42,818 nucleotides of DNA from the IMG/VR virus record IMGVR_UViG_3300042691_039146, positions 1 to 42,818 of that record. One strand, given 5' to 3'. The translations under genes were made by a program, and so were the position numbers. Positions 1 to 10,100 of this stretch are shown piece by piece. Position 1 is the first letter of the stretch. The number at the start of each line of letters is the position of its first letter. This DNA is from a virus. A model generated the notes under the pieces. That model made no database searches. It was not told the origin of the DNA and was given only the letters and a program-made list of their open reading frames with translations.

Positions 1-404
1 ATAAGATTCACCAATTAACAATGAGAGGTGGAGCAAACTTTATCGTATGTTCTCCTGACGTTGCTACAATTTTAGAATCAATCCCAGGATTCCACGTGAA
101 CGCTGAGAAAGATGCATTGCAATTTGCTGCTGGAGTATCAGTAGTAGGTTCAATCTCTAACAGATACACTGTTTACAAAAACCCTTATATGACTTCTAAC
201 CAAATATTGTTAGGATTCAAAGGTGCTAACTTCCTTGAGACTGGTGCGGTATATGCTCCGTATGTACCATTGATTATGACTCCATTAGTGTACGACCCAG
301 ATAACTTCACTCCAAGAAGAGGAGTTATGACTCGTTACGCTAAGAAAATCGTAAGACCAGAATTCTATGGTAAGATTTATGTAAAAGACTTAGCTAACTT
401 GTAA
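1..404 (+). CDS. 23: Major capsid protein, gp23-like (C-terminal part, 5' end off window)
   Basis: This is the C-terminal end of a T4-type major capsid protein. The frame is open from base 3 and runs through the Met codon at 21, so the gene starts outside the window and that Met is internal. The last ~130 residues carry the family signature: a GNFIVCSP-like stretch (here GANFIVCSPDVATIL), then GAVYAPYVPLIMTPLVYDP, then FTPRRGVMTRYAKK and VRPEFYGKIYV. In T4 this protein forms the hexamers of the head shell after prohead cleavage. The gene ends 48 nt before a strong intrinsic terminator, as expected for a very highly transcribed gene at the end of its unit. The family assignment is secure; only the left part is missing. 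Confidence 0.92.
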   Translation, partial: KIHQLTMRGGANFIVCSPDVATILESIPGFHVNAEKDALQFAAGVSVVGSISNRYTVYKNPYMTSNQILLGFKGANFLETGAVYAPYVPLIMTPLVYDPDNFTPRRGVMTRYAKKIVRPEFYGKIYVKDLANL

Positions 405-451
405 TCTTCGGATTCAGTTATTAAGTTCTAACATAATGTAGAATAAAATTA

Positions 452-477
452 GGGGGTGAGAAATCATCCCCTTTTTT
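452..477 (+). terminator. Intrinsic terminator after the capsid gene
   Basis: An 8-bp stem (452-459 with 464-471, one G-U pair) closes on a GAAA tetraloop (460-463) and is followed directly by six T (472-477). Together with the stable GNRA loop this is the strongest terminator in the window, and it insulates the capsid transcript from the methyltransferase gene. Confidence 0.9.
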
Positions 478-499
478 ATGTCTTTTTATATTTAAATTT

Positions 500-1147
500 A
501 TGAGGTTACATACAATAAAAGATAAGTACGAAATTGGAAAGATTAAAACTTATGAAGACGTTCCTGGATGGATAGGATGTGCGGAAGATATCTATAAAAT
601 TATAATTGATAAATTAGAAGATGGTGATTCAGTTGTAGAAATTGGAACATTTTTCGGTCAATCAACAATCTTTATGGCTTCTCTAATCAAACAAAGTGGA
701 AAGAATATAAAATTTGATACAATAGATTCTCTTTGGCAGATTGATGCTGATGTTAGAAGGGGCGACCATCCACAATCCTTTTATGAATATCGTTTTTCTA
801 AAGAACTTACAAACATTCCGATTGATGAGTTGATTAAAGCACACTATCGTTTATGTGGTGTTGAAGAATATATAAATCTTATGATAGGGGATAGTAGATG
901 GTTGTGGAAGTGGTATGATGAGGAATCCTTAAAATTTGTTTATATAGATGGTGATCATAATTATGATATTGTGAAAATGGATATGAACAATTGGTGGAGT
1001 AGGGTTAAGAAAGGTGGATATATGGGAGGAGATGATATAGATGCATATCCATCGGTTTTGAGAGCTATGAATGAATTAATCGAAGAAAAAGGTATAGATA
1101 GAGAAAGAGTTCAAATCTTTCCAAATTCTTTTTTAATTCAGAAATGA
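500..1147 (+). CDS. Class I SAM-dependent methyltransferase (Methyltransf_24-like)
   Basis: A 215-residue protein with the Rossmann-type SAM-binding signature near residues 43-65 (DSVVEIGTFFGQST, motif I) and the acidic strand typical of the Methyltransf_24/CmcI-like group near residues 146-155 (FVYIDGDHNYD), followed by KKGGYMGGDD. The substrate cannot be read from the sequence. Relatives in phages and bacterial surface-glycan loci often modify sugars or small molecules rather than DNA, and there is no DNA-methylase NPPY/DPPY motif. It sits alone between the capsid terminator and the neck genes, starts at an ATG with no Shine-Dalgarno, and has only a degenerate TATTTAAA element upstream (around 489). 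It could be a glycan-modifying accessory gene. Confidence 0.75.
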   Translation: MRLHTIKDKYEIGKIKTYEDVPGWIGCAEDIYKIIIDKLEDGDSVVEIGTFFGQSTIFMASLIKQSGKNIKFDTIDSLWQIDADVRRGDHPQSFYEYRFSKELTNIPIDELIKAHYRLCGVEEYINLMIGDSRWLWKWYDEESLKFVYIDGDHNYDIVKMDMNNWWSRVKKGGYMGGDDIDAYPSVLRAMNELIEEKGIDRERVQIFPNSFLIQK

Positions 1148-1155
1148 TATTTATA
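1148..1155 (+). promoter_or_regulatory. Candidate late promoter element TATTTATA (gene at 1182)
   Basis: An exact TATTTATA lies 26 nt upstream of the start codon at 1182, overlapping the end of the preceding gene's stop region. The same octamer recurs before many structural genes in this window. Confidence 0.5.
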
Positions 1156-1181
1156 CATATAATTAAAATACAAACAATTTA

Positions 1182-1553
1182 ATGGAGAACTTAGCTTCAA
1201 TATTTTTACACAGCAGAACACAGGCACATCAGTTTCACACTAAAGTATCTGGACCTGGTTCATTAGCAATTCATTTGGCATTAGAAACATATTATACTGA
1301 AATCGTTCCTATTATAGATGGTTTGATTGAGGCATATCAGGGCCAGTTTGGATTAATTCAATATAAACAAGTAAATGGTGTTGATAATAATGCAACCAAA
1401 GAAAACATAATTGCTTATTTTGATAAATTAATTGCAATATTAAAAAGAGAAAGAGAAACCGATGAATTACAAGAAAGTTGGATTCAAAACGAATTGGATA
1501 ATATTGCAAAATTGTTATATTCAACTAAATATAAATTGGTTAATTTGGCTTAA
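1182..1553 (+). CDS. DUF5856-like protein (ferritin/Dps-like fold suspected)
   Basis: A 123-residue, probably all-helical protein. The opening segment (HSRTQAHQFHTK, residues 10-21) followed by an ALETYYTEIVPIIDGLIEAYQG-type helix is the pattern I associate with DUF5856, a family found in T4-like phages and resembling four-helix Dps/ferritin proteins. His and Glu residues in the first two helices could bind metal, but a full ferroxidase set cannot be demonstrated by eye. It is 17 nt upstream of gp13, so it is probably co-transcribed with the neck genes from the TATTTATA element at 1148. The biochemical function is unknown; family recognition is from memory. Confidence 0.6.
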   Translation: MENLASIFLHSRTQAHQFHTKVSGPGSLAIHLALETYYTEIVPIIDGLIEAYQGQFGLIQYKQVNGVDNNATKENIIAYFDKLIAILKRERETDELQESWIQNELDNIAKLLYSTKYKLVNLA

Positions 1554-1570
1554 CCGCAAATAAAAATTGA

Positions 1571-2725
1571 ATGTCAGTAAACTCAAACATAAATCATTAT
1601 CCAGGTTCATCATCATTTGAAATTGGACAAACTCCATTTGGAATTTATGATGATGATAGTATCTTTGGAGATGATGCTCCAAAAGTAGCACTTTGGTGTG
1701 CTAGAAGATTGGGATATCCTATTATCGATGTGGAATTAATCGATGATCAATTTTTTGCGTGTTTCGAAGAATCGATATCGGAATATGGTGCACAAGTAAA
1801 TCAATTTAATATTCGTAATAATTTATCAATTGTTTCCGGACAAAGTACATCGACAAACTATACCGGACAATTAGTAGATGGTTCATTTGTTCCTACAATA
1901 GTAAGAATAAGTGATGCGTATGGAACTTTAGCAGGAGTTGGAGGAAGAACTGATATTAAGAGGGGTGTTATTAGTGCAAGTGCTAATACACAATCATATG
2001 ATTTAAAAGAATTTGCAGAAACACATGAAAGTGGAAGTAGAATAGAAATTACAAAAGTTTATTTTGAACCTAGACCTGCTTTATCAAGATTCTTTGACCC
2101 ATATGCAATTAGTGGTATGGGAACTTTGAATATTACACAAGAATTTGGGTTTACATCATTTTCTACTGCAACGCAATTCGTATTATTACCTTTTTATGAG
2201 GATTTATTAAGAATTCAGGCAATTGAATTTAATGACCAAATTCGTAAATCTGCTCATACATTTAATATTGTAAATAATCAATTGCAAATATTTCCAGTAC
2301 CAACTACTGATCATAAAATATTTTTTGAATATTATGTTAAAAAAGAATTTGAAAAAAATTCAATAACAACTACTCCAAATGTTATATCCGACTACTCTAA
2401 TATGAGATATAATTTTATACCTTATAGAAAAATAAATGATGTTGGAAGACAGTGGATTAGAAAATATACATTGGCTCTGTCCAAAGAATTATTAGGAGCT
2501 ATCAGAGAGAAATATAATACTATTCCTATACCTGGTGGGGAAACCACTTTGGATGGTGCGCAACTTAGAGCAGAGGCTACAACTGAAAAAGAAAACCTTA
2601 TTACACAATTGAGAGAAAACTTAGAAGAATTAAGTAGAAAAACTCAATTTGAAAATAAGGCAGCAGAGGCTCAGCAACAACTAGAAATGTTACAAAAAGT
2701 TCCACTAGCAATTTATATAGGATAA
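1571..2725 (+). CDS. 13: Neck protein gp13-like
   Basis: A 384-residue protein matching T4-type gp13, which with gp14 closes the filled head and forms the neck that receives the tail. The N-terminal stretch has the pattern of the environmental T4-like gp13 group (FGIYDDDSIFGDDAPK, WCARRLGYP, then an acidic segment ending FEESISEYG, residues ~25-75). A long helix rich in Glu/Gln (residues ~330-375) closes the protein. It is longer than T4 gp13 (about 309 residues). It is followed after a single base by the gp14-like gene, the same order as in T4, which supports both calls. Confidence 0.8.
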   Translation: MSVNSNINHYPGSSSFEIGQTPFGIYDDDSIFGDDAPKVALWCARRLGYPIIDVELIDDQFFACFEESISEYGAQVNQFNIRNNLSIVSGQSTSTNYTGQLVDGSFVPTIVRISDAYGTLAGVGGRTDIKRGVISASANTQSYDLKEFAETHESGSRIEITKVYFEPRPALSRFFDPYAISGMGTLNITQEFGFTSFSTATQFVLLPFYEDLLRIQAIEFNDQIRKSAHTFNIVNNQLQIFPVPTTDHKIFFEYYVKKEFEKNSITTTPNVISDYSNMRYNFIPYRKINDVGRQWIRKYTLALSKELLGAIREKYNTIPIPGGETTLDGAQLRAEATTEKENLITQLRENLEELSRKTQFENKAAEAQQQLEMLQKVPLAIYIG

Positions 2726-2726
2726 T

Positions 2727-3182
2727 ATGCCACGTTTTAATTCAGCCAGAGATATAAAATTTTTCGAACAAATTTCTTCGGAAATGGTTAATGATGTGAT
2801 AGAAACATTGGTAACCCTTTTCAAAGTAAATGTGTTGGAAACTGCATATAATCTTTATGGAGAATCTCTTAATAAAAAATATTATAAAGGGATGGAAACA
2901 TATTGTATGATTGAAAGAGCTGATACTGAAACAAACTATGAAGGTTATGGTTCAGATACATCTAGAACTTCTAATTTTAGATTCAACCGTCATACGCTAA
3001 TAGATAATGATTTTTATCCAGAAGTGGGTGATGTAGTTTTATTAGATGGCTCTTATTATGAAATATCAAATGTGAAAGAGGATCAATGGATAGGTGGACA
3101 AGGAATAAATAAGTTTTCAGTAATTTGTGAAACATTCTTAAGTAGAAACACTGTAATCAACTTAGAACAAATAGTTAGATAA
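2727..3182 (+). CDS. 14: Neck protein gp14-like
   Basis: A 151-residue protein immediately after gp13, the T4 position of gp14 (neck/head completion). It carries the features seen in the family: an early helical segment, NLYGESLNKKYYKG (residues ~43-56), a central Gly/Asp-rich stretch, and the EVGDVVLLDGSYYEISNVKED segment (residues ~92-112), which is typical of phage head-tail joining proteins. It is shorter than T4 gp14 (about 256 residues), so it may be a compact version. It ends in a TAATG-type overlap with the next gene, indicating translational coupling. I am more sure that it is a head-tail connector component than of exact gp14 orthology. Confidence 0.7.
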   Translation: MPRFNSARDIKFFEQISSEMVNDVIETLVTLFKVNVLETAYNLYGESLNKKYYKGMETYCMIERADTETNYEGYGSDTSRTSNFRFNRHTLIDNDFYPEVGDVVLLDGSYYEISNVKEDQWIGGQGINKFSVICETFLSRNTVINLEQIVR

Positions 3183-4072
3183 TGGCAGATAACAAATTTT
3201 CAAAAATAGTAAAACAAGATGAATCCAAAATGTTGGGAATATCCCTTTTGGATGTTGATACTATTATTGCAAATTATATGGAATTACATTTGATTCCTGA
3301 AGTTGAATCAAATGGTAATAAAATAAAAATTCCTTTAGTATATGGTAATGCTGAAAGATGGAAATCTGCTCAAAAAGATGGATATTTAAAAGATAAATTG
3401 GGAAAGATTCAATTACCAATTATTATGTTTAAGAGAAATTCAATAGAACAAAATGAATCTATGAAATTTCTTAAAGACCATAGAGTAACATATCCAACTG
3501 TAAAAAAATATTCACAAAAACATGCATATGATAGATTCTCATTATTGAATCCGGATTTTAAAAGAAGATTTGAAGCATATGATGTTAGGATGCCTAATTA
3601 TGTAACCTTAACATATGAGGTTGTATTTTGGACAGGATATACGGAACATAATAATAAAATAATAGAGCAATTCCAATATGCAAGTGAACAATATTGGGGT
3701 GAAGATACAAATTATAAATTTAGAGTAATTGTTGGTAATTTTGATAACCAACAAGAAGTGGGCGCTGGTTCGGAAAGAATAATTAGAACTAATCTTTCAT
3801 TGACTGTTAATGCTTACTTATTACCTAAAAGATTTGATACCCAACCTACTACACAAAAAGGATTCAGTATCAGAAAAGTTATTGTATCAAATGAGGTTGT
3901 ATTACAAGGTGGAGATGGTTATGATTTAAATGGAAGATTAACTACATCTTTAGAAAAACCATTGGAGAAATTTGGTTCTCAATTATTAGGAAATAAAGTT
4001 GAAACTGAATCAAATGATATATTTGGCGACCCAATTCAAACTGAAGATGGAAATGATTTAATAGCTGAATAA
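3182..4072 (+). CDS. 15: Tail completion / sheath stabiliser, gp15-like
   Basis: A 296-residue protein overlapping the gp14 stop by one base. Recognisable segments are LLDVDTIIANYME (residues ~22-34), the IPLVYGNAERW stretch, LPIIMFKRNSIEQ, and a central YVTLTYEVVFWTGYTEHNNKIIEQF (in pieces) like the strand-helix region of gp15, which caps the tail tube and sheath at the neck. The gene order gp13-gp14-here fits T4 gp15. In T4 the next gene group is the terminase and then gp18. Here an 18-kb fibre island follows instead, and gp18 resumes at 22269. The identification rests on position and pattern. Confidence 0.58.
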   Translation: MADNKFSKIVKQDESKMLGISLLDVDTIIANYMELHLIPEVESNGNKIKIPLVYGNAERWKSAQKDGYLKDKLGKIQLPIIMFKRNSIEQNESMKFLKDHRVTYPTVKKYSQKHAYDRFSLLNPDFKRRFEAYDVRMPNYVTLTYEVVFWTGYTEHNNKIIEQFQYASEQYWGEDTNYKFRVIVGNFDNQQEVGAGSERIIRTNLSLTVNAYLLPKRFDTQPTTQKGFSIRKVIVSNEVVLQGGDGYDLNGRLTTSLEKPLEKFGSQLLGNKVETESNDIFGDPIQTEDGNDLIAE

Positions 4073-4083
4073 TATAATATAAG

Positions 4084-6285
4084 ATGCCAAAAATTTCTCA
4101 ATTAAACCCAATATCTCAATTAACAACTAGTAGTATATTACCCGTTGTAGATAATGGTGCAACTCAAAATGTTACATTGAAAAGAGTAGTAGAATTCGTT
4201 AGTGCGAGTATCGATGTAACATTTGCTACTGAAATAGAGTTATTGCAAAGTGCATCTTCGGTTACATCTTCTTTAAATTCTTTTGCAAGTGCATCAATTT
4301 TATCGGTTGCAACTAAATTATCAACTTCATCTTTTGAAGCATATACCGCATCAGTTCAATCAACTAATACATCCTCTCTATTATTAACTTCATCTTTTAA
4401 TACTTTCACATCTTCTTATAAAGCCGATAGTGCAAGTTTTGATAGTAGAGTTGATAATTTGGAATTAATAAGTGTAACTCCTTTTTTATCATCATCTACT
4501 TTTAATACTTTTACTTCATCATATACGACTCATAGTTCTTCATTTGATAGCAGATTGGATATAGTTGAAGGAATAAATGTAACTCCTTTTTTAAGTGCTT
4601 CAACTTTTAACACTTATACTTCTTCAAATAATACCACTAATACAACTCAAAATAGTAGATTAAGTTCATTAGAAAGTAATAGTGGTTCTTACTTATTAAA
4701 ATCAGAGACTGGTTCATTTATTACTGAAGCGGAAACAGGAAGTTTCTTAACATCTATTCCAAATGGTATTATAAGTTCATCTGCACAAATAACTAATTTT
4801 GGATTTGCAACTACTTCATCAGTATTAAATATTGATACATCTTCATTAGTAACTACATCTTCATTTAATACATATACTGCAAGTATTTCAACTGCAAGTT
4901 TGGTGAGTAGATTACATTCAATTGAAAGTGTAAGTGGTAGTTGGATTACCGAAAGTGAAACTGGTTCATTTGCTTTAAGTGCAAATTTACCAATTGTAAC
5001 TCCGTTTTTAAGTTCTTCTACTTTTAATACATTCACACAATCTTATCAAACTGATAGTTCAAGTTTTAACACTAGAATAAATAATGTAACTGGAAGTATT
5101 GCAAGTGGAACAGTTAGTTCATCTATTCAAATAACTAATTTAGGATTTGCTACAACTTCCTCATTAGCAGTTGTAACACCATTCCTAAGTTCTTCGGTGT
5201 TCAATACATTTGCGACAAGTTCAAATACATTTACTGCAAGTGTTAATACAACAACTGCTTCATTGAATACTTTTAGTAGTTCAATTAATACATTCACTTC
5301 ATCATATACGACTCATAGTTCATCTTTTGATAGTAGGATTAACTCAATTGTAAATGGTAGTGGATTTGCAACAACTTCTTCATTCAATAGTTTAACATCG
5401 AGTTTTACAACATATAGTGGTAGTATAAACACTTACACTTCTTCAATGAATTCTTATACTGCAAGTATAAATTCAACAACCGCTTCATTGAATAGTAAAA
5501 CCGGTTCTTATGCAACAACTGGTTCAAATCAATTTAAGGCAGACCAAACTATTACGGGTTCATTGACGGTAACTGCATTAACCACAATTAGTTCATCTAT
5601 ATCCGCAAATAGTTCATCACTTTATTTGACAAGTGGTAGTAATTTATATGTTCAGAACAATGGATTAGTTGAAATTACAGGTTCATTGATAGTAAGTGGT
5701 TCAAATAATATAAATTTAGTAGTTCCTGTCTTAATAATAGGAACGGGAAGTGGAGATGAAGGTGGTGAAATAAATTTAGCAAAAGCAGTAACAAACACAA
5801 CTTTAACCGGTAGTGGTGTAACAGTTGATGTGTATAGAGATAGAGTACGAATATTTGAACAAGGTGGTGATGCAAGAGGTGTTTATATTGATTTAGCAAA
5901 AACACCTGCTGGTGTTGCCGGTGAATTATTATGGAAAGCAAGTGGTATTGTAAATGCAGGAACATTTGTAACATTAGATAATATAAAAGCAACGGTTACA
6001 ACAACAAGTAATAGAGGATTAAGTTTAGCAACTGTTGCTGGAACTGTTACAGGATATATTTCGGGTCATTATGTACTTTTAAGTGGTTCGCCAAATGGAG
6101 GTGTAAGTACGACTAGTTTATCAACAACTGCAACTTCTTCAATGTTTAGTTGGAATTTCACTAATCAAGGTGATACCTCTACTTACATTTTAAGAGATGA
6201 TACAAATAATAGAGTATATAGAATAACATTGTTAATTGGTGGTAGTTATAACAATAACTTCATTTCAATAGAAAGATTATTTTAA
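4084..6285 (+). CDS. Ser/Thr-rich tail fibre protein with SSTFNTFTSSY repeats
   Basis: A 733-residue fibre protein. The N-terminus (MPKISQLNPISQLTTSSILP, then VVDNGATQNVTL) is the common phage-fibre opening that anchors to the virion. Residues ~45-470 are repeats of the form TPFLSSSTFNTFTSS-Y-TTHSSSFDSRL with short ESETGSF links, dominated by Ser, Thr and Asn. This pattern suggests a trimeric rod. The GIISSSAQITN/GTVSSSIQITN signature occurs twice and is shared with the other fibres downstream. Residues ~520-733 are less repetitive and Gly-rich and may be a distal domain. There is no S74 chaperone domain. Start choice is clear (ATG after a TAAG-rich spacer, no SD). Host-binding fibre is an inference from composition and neighbours. 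Confidence 0.75.
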   Translation: MPKISQLNPISQLTTSSILPVVDNGATQNVTLKRVVEFVSASIDVTFATEIELLQSASSVTSSLNSFASASILSVATKLSTSSFEAYTASVQSTNTSSLLLTSSFNTFTSSYKADSASFDSRVDNLELISVTPFLSSSTFNTFTSSYTTHSSSFDSRLDIVEGINVTPFLSASTFNTYTSSNNTTNTTQNSRLSSLESNSGSYLLKSETGSFITEAETGSFLTSIPNGIISSSAQITNFGFATTSSVLNIDTSSLVTTSSFNTYTASISTASLVSRLHSIESVSGSWITESETGSFALSANLPIVTPFLSSSTFNTFTQSYQTDSSSFNTRINNVTGSIASGTVSSSIQITNLGFATTSSLAVVTPFLSSSVFNTFATSSNTFTASVNTTTASLNTFSSSINTFTSSYTTHSSSFDSRINSIVNGSGFATTSSFNSLTSSFTTYSGSINTYTSSMNSYTASINSTTASLNSKTGSYATTGSNQFKADQTITGSLTVTALTTISSSISANSSSLYLTSGSNLYVQNNGLVEITGSLIVSGSNNINLVVPVLIIGTGSGDEGGEINLAKAVTNTTLTGSGVTVDVYRDRVRIFEQGGDARGVYIDLAKTPAGVAGELLWKASGIVNAGTFVTLDNIKATVTTTSNRGLSLATVAGTVTGYISGHYVLLSGSPNGGVSTTSLSTTATSSMFSWNFTNQGDTSTYILRDDTNNRVYRITLLIGGSYNNNFISIERLF

Positions 6286-6291
6286 TAAGAT

Positions 6292-7068
6292 ATGGCAATA
6301 ACTTTTTTAAATGGATTTACAATAGGAGGTTCTACGTTAGGAACTATAAATAATCCAGCCATATCAGCGGTTCAATTATATAATGCCGGTATTCAAACAA
6401 ATGGTTGGTATTATATTAAAACTGGAATGATGACAAGTTCGATGCAAGTATATTGTAATCAAACTGATAATGGTGGTGGTTGGATGTTAATTTCTTATAA
6501 TCCATCTGGATCGACTCAATTAGGGTATCCATATCCAAATCAATATAGTGGTAGTGTAGGAACTACATTTAATAAGCATGTTAGAAATGCAGAAGATTTG
6601 TGGTATAGCGCAAGTGGAAGTGCACAATGTAATTCAGTAATGAGAATGGCATCAACTGCATCCGTTCAACCACATTTATCGAATTGTAGTATTGCACATC
6701 AGACAATTTATTCAAATCCAAATGCGTTAGATATAAATACATCCAATCCAATAACTACTGTAAAAACAGTAGGTAGTGCATTGACTGGTAGTTGGTCTGC
6801 AATAAAAGGATATACTTTTATGACAGCATCTTCTTATCCGGTAGCAGCACCACCTGATTGGTTATATGATACCTCAAACTGGTGGACTACAAATGGCCCA
6901 ACAAATGCTTATCCTGATGCACCTTATGGTAGAAGTGGAAATGCACAAGGAACGGGTGGTTGGACAAATAGAAATTCAAATCAAGTTTATGGATTATTAG
7001 GAAGTGTAACAACAACTGGAAATGCTCTAACATCCAATTTTAATACATTAGCAGTATATATAAAATAA
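6292..7068 (+). CDS. Fibrinogen-like (FReD) domain protein, probable receptor-binding tip
   Basis: A 258-residue protein whose residues ~20-130 resemble the fibrinogen C-terminal domain: NGWYYIKTG (38-46), MQVYCNQTD (51-59), then NGGGWMLISY (60-69), matching the FReD core in which a Cys-containing strand is followed by D-GGGW. Three cysteines (55, 113, 132) could include a domain disulphide. The C-terminal half has Trp/Asn/Gly-rich segments. FReD proteins bind glycans or acetylated sugars, so a tail-tip lectin is a reasonable reading. It begins 6 nt after the preceding fibre, implying that the two are made together, and it is closed by an intrinsic terminator. No signal peptide is seen, consistent with a virion protein. 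Confidence 0.68.
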   Translation: MAITFLNGFTIGGSTLGTINNPAISAVQLYNAGIQTNGWYYIKTGMMTSSMQVYCNQTDNGGGWMLISYNPSGSTQLGYPYPNQYSGSVGTTFNKHVRNAEDLWYSASGSAQCNSVMRMASTASVQPHLSNCSIAHQTIYSNPNALDINTSNPITTVKTVGSALTGSWSAIKGYTFMTASSYPVAAPPDWLYDTSNWWTTNGPTNAYPDAPYGRSGNAQGTGGWTNRNSNQVYGLLGSVTTTGNALTSNFNTLAVYIK

Positions 7069-7092
7069 CTATCTTATTATGAGTTATTTTTT
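7062..7092 (+). terminator. Intrinsic terminator after the fibrinogen-like gene
   Basis: A 9-bp perfect A/T-rich stem (7062-7070 with 7082-7090) with an 11-nt loop, overlapping the stop codon and running into T's (7087-7092). It lies just ahead of the promoter element at 7102, so it separates two transcription units. Confidence 0.7.
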
Positions 7093-7101
7093 CAACCCTT
7101 A

Positions 7102-7109
7102 TATTTATA
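7102..7109 (+). promoter_or_regulatory. Candidate late promoter element TATTTATA (gene at 7135)
   Basis: Exact TATTTATA, 25 nt upstream of the giant fibre's ATG and 9 nt after a terminator T-run. A promoter is expected here because the preceding unit has been terminated. Confidence 0.6.
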
Positions 7110-7134
7110 AAAGAATTCAATAATAAAATAATAA

Positions 7135-10100
7135 ATGGCAATTTTCCAAATACGAAGAGGTAGTGTTAGTTCCAAAGGAACTTTACAATATGGAGAACCA
7201 TATTTAGTATCAAATAATCAGAGTATAGTTTTTGGTGCTAGTGGTAGTGGGGAGATAACTTTAGTAAAATTAAATTCAGGATCTACTCCTAACTCAACTT
7301 GGGGTAATAGTGGTTCACTTTCTTTAACCGGAGATATTACTGCATCAAATGCGTATTTTGCTGGAAATGTTTTTATTAGTGGAAATCTTAAATTGGGTGA
7401 TGTAGATTCCGATACAATTAATGTTGTAGCATCTCTATCATCTTCATTAATTCCTCAAGAGGGATATATTCATGATTTAGGAAGCACATCAAAATATTGG
7501 AATAGATTATATGTAGGAACTGCATCAATTGGAGAAATAAATAATTTTGGAAACATTACTACTTTTTCTTCTTCATTGAATTCAAGAATTAATAATTTAA
7601 ATGTTGTAAGTGCAAGTGTAAATGCATATACTGCATCTAATACAACAAATATTAATGCAATTCATATCTCGACCGCAAGTTTAAATTCTTTTTCTGCTTC
7701 GGTTAGTTCAGCAACTTCTAGTTTATATTCATTCTCTGCATCGGTAAATTCAACTACTGCAAGTTTGAATACTTCAACTGCAAGTTTAAATGCTTATACA
7801 AGTTCAAATAATATTAACATCACTGCAATTCATACTGCTACTGCAAGTTTGAATTTATATACTGCATCTAATAGTTCAAATGTTAATGCAATTCATATTT
7901 CGACCGCAAGTTTAAATGCATTTAGTGCTTCGGTAATTGCAACCGGATCAATAATGAATACGTTTACCGCTTCGGTGAACATTTCAACTTCTAGTTTGAA
8001 TTCATTTAGTGCTTCGGTAATTGCAACGGGTTCTATAATGAACACCTTTACATCTTCTGTTAATTCATATACATCATCATTAAACGATGCGATTGAATTA
8101 ACCGGATCAAATGTAACTATTAAGGGTAACTTTTTAGTAAAAGGCACATCTACAATTGTAAATTCGACAACTGTTGATATTGGTGATAATATTATTTCAC
8201 TTAATGGTACTGCCGCAACTAATGGTGGTTTAATTGTTAGAGATGCAAGTGGAGCATCTACAACATCTGGTTCTTTATTGTGGGATACTACAAATGATTA
8301 TTGGATAGCAGGAAAATCCGGACAAGAAGAGAGAATAATCTTAGAAAATAGATATAATACTTTTAGTTCTTCAATTAATAGTAGAGGAGAAAATTTAGAA
8401 GCACAAACTGCTAGTTTTCATTCATATAGTAGTTCGATAAATAACTATACTGCATCAAATAATAGTACAAACTCTACTCAAAATGGTAGATTGGATAGTT
8501 TAGAAGGAACAACTGGAAGTTTGAATGCATATACTTCTTCTAATACTTCTAATATAAATGCAATTCACGCTTCAACAAGTAGTTTAAATACATCTACTGC
8601 TAGTTTGAATTCATATACTGCATCTAATAATTTGAATATAAATGCAATTCATACTTCAACTGCAAGTTTGAATTCATATACCGCTTCTACTGATTTAAGA
8701 TTAAATTCATTAGAAATTGAAAGTGGTAGTGTAAGAACAACTTATAATTCTTATACATCTTCTGCAAACGGAAGAATTGGATCATTAGAAACCGAAAGTG
8801 GAAGTATTAGAACTGATTTTAATGTACACACTTCATCATTTAATGTGGCAAGTTCTTCATTTAATGTGAGAGTGGGTGACTTAGAAAACTTTAGTGCATC
8901 ATTGAATGCATCTTATGTATCGGAAATAGAATTTGGTGCATACACCGGTTCTTTACATTCTTTTACATCTTCGGTAAACTCTACAACTTCTTCGCATGCT
9001 AATAGATTAACTGCATTAGAAAACACAACAGGATCTCTTAATACTGCAACCGCGAGTTTATTTATTTCTTCTTCTCAATTGACTTCTTCATTAATGACGA
9101 TTTCATCATCATTGAGTGCGAGAATTAATAATATTGTTGCGGGAACTGGATTCTTAGAGGATACAACTTTTGAAGCATATACTGCTTCGATGGATCTTTA
9201 CACATCTTCTGCAAATAATAGATTAACTGCGTTAGAATCATTTACATCATCGATAGATGCAACATATGCTACTGATGCAGATGTTACATCTTTAAGAGGT
9301 ACATTAAATTCATATACTTCTTCAACTGATAGTAAAATTAATTCAATCTACGTTGCAACAAGTAGTTTGAATTCTTATACTTCATCTAATGATTCTACAA
9401 ATACTTCACAAAATAATAGATTAAATGCATTAGAGTTATTTACATCATCAATTGATACAACGTATGCAAGTGATGCGGATGTAAATGCTTTAAGAGGTAC
9501 ATTGAATTCATACACTTCTTCAAACGATGGAAAAATCAATTCAATTTATTCCACAACTGCAAGTTTAAATTCATATACCGCATCAAATACTGCTAATATA
9601 AATTCAATCAATTCTACATTGAATAGTTTGAATTCTTACACATCATCAAATAATGGTGTAATTAGTAATTTGAGTGCATATACTTCATCGAATATATTAA
9701 ATATAAATGCTATTCATACTGCTACTGCAAGTTTGAATACATTTACTTCTTCTTTCAATTTAAATGTAAGTGCAATTCATACTGCTACTGCGAGTTTAAA
9801 TTCATATACCGCATCTAATACTACGAATATTAATGCGATACATACCTCTACTTCGAGTTTGAATGCATATACTGCATCAAATAACACAAATCTTTCGTTA
9901 CTTAATACTGCGACAAGTAGTTTAAATAGTTTTACATCATCTATTAATACTACTATTAAGAATAAACTTAACGCAGATGGTATAATTAGTGGTTCATCTC
10001 AAGTAACAATTTCATCTACAACTGGATATGGAACAATAATTAATCAGGCACTATTAACCACATCCGATGTTCAATTTAATTCATTAGGTGTTGGAATGGC

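Noticed and set aside
7600-9960. CRISPR-like array in the repeat-rich fibre DNA
   Set aside because: Repeats are in-frame, degenerate, of variable spacing and protein-coding; there are no unique spacers and no cas genes.
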